Of a DNA stretch of 64,000 bases, positions 61,324-64,000 are shown in pieces. The position numbers and the translations under genes were made by a program. Source of the stretch: Methylomonas sp. (GTDB lineage: Bacteria; Pseudomonadota; Gammaproteobacteria; Methylococcales; Methylomonadaceae); assembly GCA_002929135.1 (NCBI GenBank), contig PESC01000012.1:28917-92916 (forward strand), in the 5' to 3' direction. The notes under the pieces are model-generated. The model was not told the origin of the DNA. It searched no databases and saw only the letters and a program-made list of their open reading frames with translations. Each line of letters opens with the position of its first letter. Positions within the stretch are counted from its first letter, which is position 1.

Positions 61324-62090
61324 TGGCCATGAGTGCAATCATTCCATTTCAGTTCGAAGCACATGCCGTGCGTGTCCAGGTCGATGGTGCTGGCCTGCCG
61401 TGGTTCAACGTCAGCGACGTTTGCGATGCGTTGGAGATGGGCAATCCGTCTCAGGCGATCAAGTCCCATGTCGATGGCGATGATCTCCAGAAATTGGAGG
61501 TCATCGACAACCTCGGGCGCACGCAGCGCGCCAACCACGTCAATGAATCTGGCCTCTATGCACTGATTCTCGGCAGCACCAAGGATGCCGCCAAGCGTTT
61601 CAAGCGTTGGGTCACCAGCGAGGTGCTGCCTGCGATCCGCAAGACCGGCAGCTACGCCGTCCCCGGCGCACTGGCGGCCTTGCCCGCGCCGACCCACGAC
61701 CGCGTGGCCGCGATTCTGCTGATCGGCGAGGCAGTGGCGAAGGTGCCGGGTGTGAAGCCGGGCATCGCGGCGGCAGCAACCTTGACCTGCATTCAGGAGA
61801 ACACCGGCATCACTACCGAGGTGTTGCGGCGCGCACTGCCATCGGCCAATGAGCCGATCTGCGCGCTCAACGCTACCCAGCTCGGCAAGTTGCTCAACCG
61901 CTCGGCCAAGGCCACGAACCAGTCACTGGCATCGCACGGTTTCCAGTTCCGTAATGACCGCGACGAATGGGAACTGACCGAGGCCGGTGAAGCGTGGGCC
62001 GAGGCCATGCCGTACTCGCGAAATGGTCACAGCGGCTATCAGATCCTCTGGAATCCCGCCGTCGCCGAGCAGTTGAAGGAGGTGGCGTGA
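61323..62090 (+). CDS. Bro-N domain antirepressor-type protein
   Basis: The 255-residue protein has the Bro-N fold at residues 1-110 (IPFQFEAHAVRVQVDGAGLPWFNVSDVCDAL, then HVNESGLYALILGSTKDAAKRFKRWVTSEVLPAIRKTG). This domain is found in phage antirepressors and baculovirus BRO proteins. The C-terminal half has a winged-helix-like segment (NATQLGKLLNRSAKATNQSLASHGFQ, then DEWELTEAGEAWAEAM). It may antagonise the lysogeny repressor. The start overlaps the preceding stop. Confidence 0.87.
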   Translation: MAMSAIIPFQFEAHAVRVQVDGAGLPWFNVSDVCDALEMGNPSQAIKSHVDGDDLQKLEVIDNLGRTQRANHVNESGLYALILGSTKDAAKRFKRWVTSEVLPAIRKTGSYAVPGALAALPAPTHDRVAAILLIGEAVAKVPGVKPGIAAAATLTCIQENTGITTEVLRRALPSANEPICALNATQLGKLLNRSAKATNQSLASHGFQFRNDRDEWELTEAGEAWAEAMPYSRNGHSGYQILWNPAVAEQLKEVA

Positions 62091-62929
62091 TGTCACTTCC
62101 AATCATCTCTGCCCAACAGCGACTTGCTGAACGCAAGGGCGTGAAGCTGCTGATGCTGGGCAAATCCGGCATCGGCAAGACCACCCGGCTCAAAGACCTC
62201 GACCCGGCCACCACCTTGTTCCTCGACATCGAGGCGGGTGACCTCGCCGTGGCCGACTGGCCGGGCGACACCATCCGTCCGGCATCGTGGCCAGAGAGCC
62301 GCGACTTCTTCGTGTTTCTCGCGGGCCCGGACAAGTCGCTGCCGCCGGAGAGCGCGTTCTCGCAGGCGCACTACGACCACGTCATCGAGAAGTTTGGCGA
62401 CCCGACGCAGCTCGACCGCTATCAGACCTTCTTCCTCGACTCGATCACGCAACTGTCCCGGCAGTGCTTCGCGTGGTGCAAGACGCAACCCGGTGCCACC
62501 AGCGACCGCTCCGGCAAACCAGATCTGCGCGCTGCCTATGGCCTGCTCGGCCAGGAAATGATCGGCGCACTGACCCACTTGCAGCACGCCCGGGGCAAGA
62601 ACGTGGTGTTCGTCGCCATCCTCGACGAGCGGCTCGATGACTACAACCGCAAGGTATTCGTGCCACAGATCGAAGGCAGCAAGACCAGTCTGGAGCTGCC
62701 CGGCATCGTCGACGAGGTCGTGACGCTGGCCGAGATCAAGGCGGACGACGGCAGCGCTTACCGCGCCTTCGTCACACACACCGTCAATCCCTACGGCTTC
62801 CCGGCCAAAGACCGCAGCGGTCGTCTCGACCTGCTGGAGCCGCCGCATCTCGGCGCGCTGATCGCCAAGTGCGCGGGCACATCCACCACGCCCGCCAGCG
62901 CCGCCGCACACATCGAATCTCAGGAGTAA
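62090..62929 (+). CDS. phage-type P-loop ATPase
   Basis: The 279-residue protein has a Walker A motif (MLGKSGIGKTTRLKDL), a Walker B-like FFLDSITQLSR and a sensor-like VVFVAILDERLD. The combination is that of the RecA-like phage nucleotide-binding proteins (AAA_24 / Sak4-related) that lie beside single-strand annealing or single-strand binding proteins. The start overlaps the preceding stop (TGATG). A role in recombination or replication is inferred from fold and neighbours. Confidence 0.82.
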   Translation: MSLPIISAQQRLAERKGVKLLMLGKSGIGKTTRLKDLDPATTLFLDIEAGDLAVADWPGDTIRPASWPESRDFFVFLAGPDKSLPPESAFSQAHYDHVIEKFGDPTQLDRYQTFFLDSITQLSRQCFAWCKTQPGATSDRSGKPDLRAAYGLLGQEMIGALTHLQHARGKNVVFVAILDERLDDYNRKVFVPQIEGSKTSLELPGIVDEVVTLAEIKADDGSAYRAFVTHTVNPYGFPAKDRSGRLDLLEPPHLGALIAKCAGTSTTPASAAAHIESQE

Positions 62930-62934
62930 TCGCC

Positions 62935-63567
62935 ATGACCACCAACAACTGGAATGACTTCAACGACGCCGAATCACAGCAGTCCGGCTTCGAACTGATC
63001 CCCAAGGGCACCGCCGTCCCGGTACGCATGACCCTCAAGCCCGGCGGTTATGACGATCCGTCGCAGGGCTGGGGCGGCGGTTACGCCACCGAATCCTTCG
63101 ACACGGGCTCTATCTACCTCGCCGCCGAATTCGTGGTTACCGCTGGCGATCATGCCAAACGCAAGATGTGGAGCAACATCGGCCTGCACTCCCCCAAGGG
63201 GCCGACCTGGGGGCAGATGGGGCGCAGCTTCCTTCGCGCCGCGCTCAACAGCGCCCGCAACGTCAACCCGCAGGACAACAGCCCGCAGGCCGCCGCCGCC
63301 CGCCGCATCCAGGGCTTTCACGAACTGGACGGTCTGGAGTTCCTGGCCCGCGTGGACATCGAGAAGGACGCCAAGGGCCAAGACCGCAACGTGGTCAAGC
63401 TGGCGGTCGAACCCGATCACCCCGACTACGCCAAGTTGATGGGCGTGCCCACCAAGAGTAGCTCTGGCGGTGGCACCTCCGGCGCGCCAGCACAGGCAGC
63501 CCCTGCGTATCAGGCATCCACCCCTCAACGCGCACCCGTGACGGGCAAACCGTCATGGGCTCAGTAA
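62935..63567 (+). CDS. phage single-strand DNA-binding-like protein
   Basis: The 210-residue protein begins MTTNNWNDFNDAESQQSGFELIPKGTAVPVRMTLKPG. It has an OB-like central part (YLAAEFVVTAGDHAKRKMWSNIGL, then LEFLARVDIEKDAKGQDRNVVKLAV) and a flexible Ser/Gly/Ala/Pro-rich tail ending KPSWAQ. The layout, and its place directly after the ATPase, fit the DUF669-like or SSB-like proteins of phages. The exact family is inferred. Confidence 0.7.
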   Translation: MTTNNWNDFNDAESQQSGFELIPKGTAVPVRMTLKPGGYDDPSQGWGGGYATESFDTGSIYLAAEFVVTAGDHAKRKMWSNIGLHSPKGPTWGQMGRSFLRAALNSARNVNPQDNSPQAAAARRIQGFHELDGLEFLARVDIEKDAKGQDRNVVKLAVEPDHPDYAKLMGVPTKSSSGGGTSGAPAQAAPAYQASTPQRAPVTGKPSWAQ

Positions 63568-63576
63568 GGGGGGCGA

Positions 63577-64000
63577 ATGAAATGCTGGGTCTGCAAACGA
63601 CAGGCCCGGGGATTCGGCCACACCGACAACCGTCACGGTGTCGGCCATCCCCGGCGATATCCCATCGACTGGGTGTTCTGCTCGCGGCGTTGCCAGAACG
63701 CGTTTCACGCGCTGTACGGCAACTGGCTGCGGGTCAAGGAAGGCCGCACCGACACCAAGGAGGTCGCCATGATCGATCCATCTGATGTCGAGCTGTCTGC
63801 GATGAAGCGGTGCCTCAAGGCCTTCGGCGAGGCGGCGGGCGAGATCGGCTTTACCAAACCGCTGGGCGACTACTCCGAAGCCGAGGCGCTGCAGGTCATC
63901 GATGCCATCGTCACCTGCTGGACGGACGCGATGGTCGCGCACCACGAGGCGAGCAAGTACCCGCCGGTACGCGGCATGACGCCCACGGCCGATCCGCTGA
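63577..64000 (+). CDS. zinc-finger phage protein, DUF6511-like (partial at window end)
   Basis: This frame opens at ATG 63577 and runs off the window without a stop, so it is not in the ORF track. It starts MKCWVCKRQARGF, and FCSRRCQNAFHALY follows: two CxxC/CxxxC pairs that suggest a zinc ribbon. The second part (DPSDVELSAMKRCLKAFGEAAGEIGFTKPL, then IVTCWTDAMVAHHE) resembles the DUF6511 region of phage proteins. An internal ATG at 63769 could mark a second gene instead of a fusion. Confidence 0.7.
   Translation, partial: MKCWVCKRQARGFGHTDNRHGVGHPRRYPIDWVFCSRRCQNAFHALYGNWLRVKEGRTDTKEVAMIDPSDVELSAMKRCLKAFGEAAGEIGFTKPLGDYSEAEALQVIDAIVTCWTDAMVAHHEASKYPPVRGMTPTADPL

Larger units (their letters stand above)
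53622..64000. mobile_element. integrative element / prophage at the ssrA 3' end (left part)
   Basis: From the ssrA terminator rightwards, gene content changes to a serine-recombinase operon, an XRE/ImmA regulatory pair, an excisionase-like HTH protein, a Bro-N antirepressor and DNA-metabolism accessory genes. GC also rises by eye relative to the left 53 kb. No capsid, tail or conjugation gene is visible yet, so prophage and ICE cannot be separated. The element runs past the window. Confidence 0.85.

Overview
The window is a gammaproteobacterial chromosome segment (GC in the high 50s percent by eye) that runs into an integrated mobile element at its right end. Gammaproteobacterial markers are lptD-surA, the succinylase-branch lysine genes dapC/dapD, slyX, a btuB-type cobalamin receptor, nagZ-hpt-MTI phosphorylase, and a tmRNA whose tag reads ANDENYSVAIAA. 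A methanotroph-like (Methylococcales) host is plausible from the overall gene set, but no diagnostic methane-oxidation gene is present, so this is an inference.

1-13 kb: the dxs 3' end; a DUF2066 exported protein divergent from purM; a minus-strand lptD-surA-(free-standing DbpA-type RNA-binding domain) cluster; amgK-murU (cell-wall sugar recycling); sppA; and gap-pyk (lower glycolysis), closed by a strong terminator. 12.7-21.4 kb, mostly minus strand: an OmpR-type regulator with no visible kinase, an RND pump with its adaptor, a cobalamin-pathway aminotransferase-fold decarboxylase, and an overlapping nagZ-hpt-MTI phosphorylase operon that links muropeptide recycling and purine/methylthio salvage.

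21.5-33 kb: a FliL-like protein; a D,D-carboxypeptidase with a 10-C tract before its C-terminal domain; slyX; DUF6763; a P-loop protein-metA-deaminase run; an eroded IS200/IS605-like remnant; then a cobalamin riboswitch controlling btuB, a BtuM-like solitary B12 transporter and cbiB. After these come a BFD-like ferredoxin, a ThiS-ThiG fusion and DAHP synthase. 33-53 kb: an RMD1/YagE-family protein, rmuC, an internally deleted zeta-toxin-like gene with a small partner, DUF502, pncC, an M48 lipoprotein, dapC-dapD, a beta-carbonic anhydrase, a CPBP protease, sufU-rsmJ-Rieske, a 1339-residue membrane protein of unknown function, a MITE-like element, gltA, a DUF1624 membrane protein, a methyltransferase and ssrA.

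53.6-64 kb: an integrative element or prophage abutting the ssrA 3' end and continuing past the window. Its leftward operon has five overlapping genes (small protein, DUF2924, serine recombinase, and two paralogous HTH proteins that look like detached recombinase C-terminal domains). Its rightward genes are XRE repressor-ImmA protease, two unknown proteins, an excisionase-like HTH protein behind an 11-bp inverted repeat, a Bro-N antirepressor, a P-loop ATPase and probable DNA-metabolism accessory proteins. Dispersed palindromic repeats of about 110 bp occur at 19.0 and 44.6 kb. No tRNA gene or CRISPR array was recognised.
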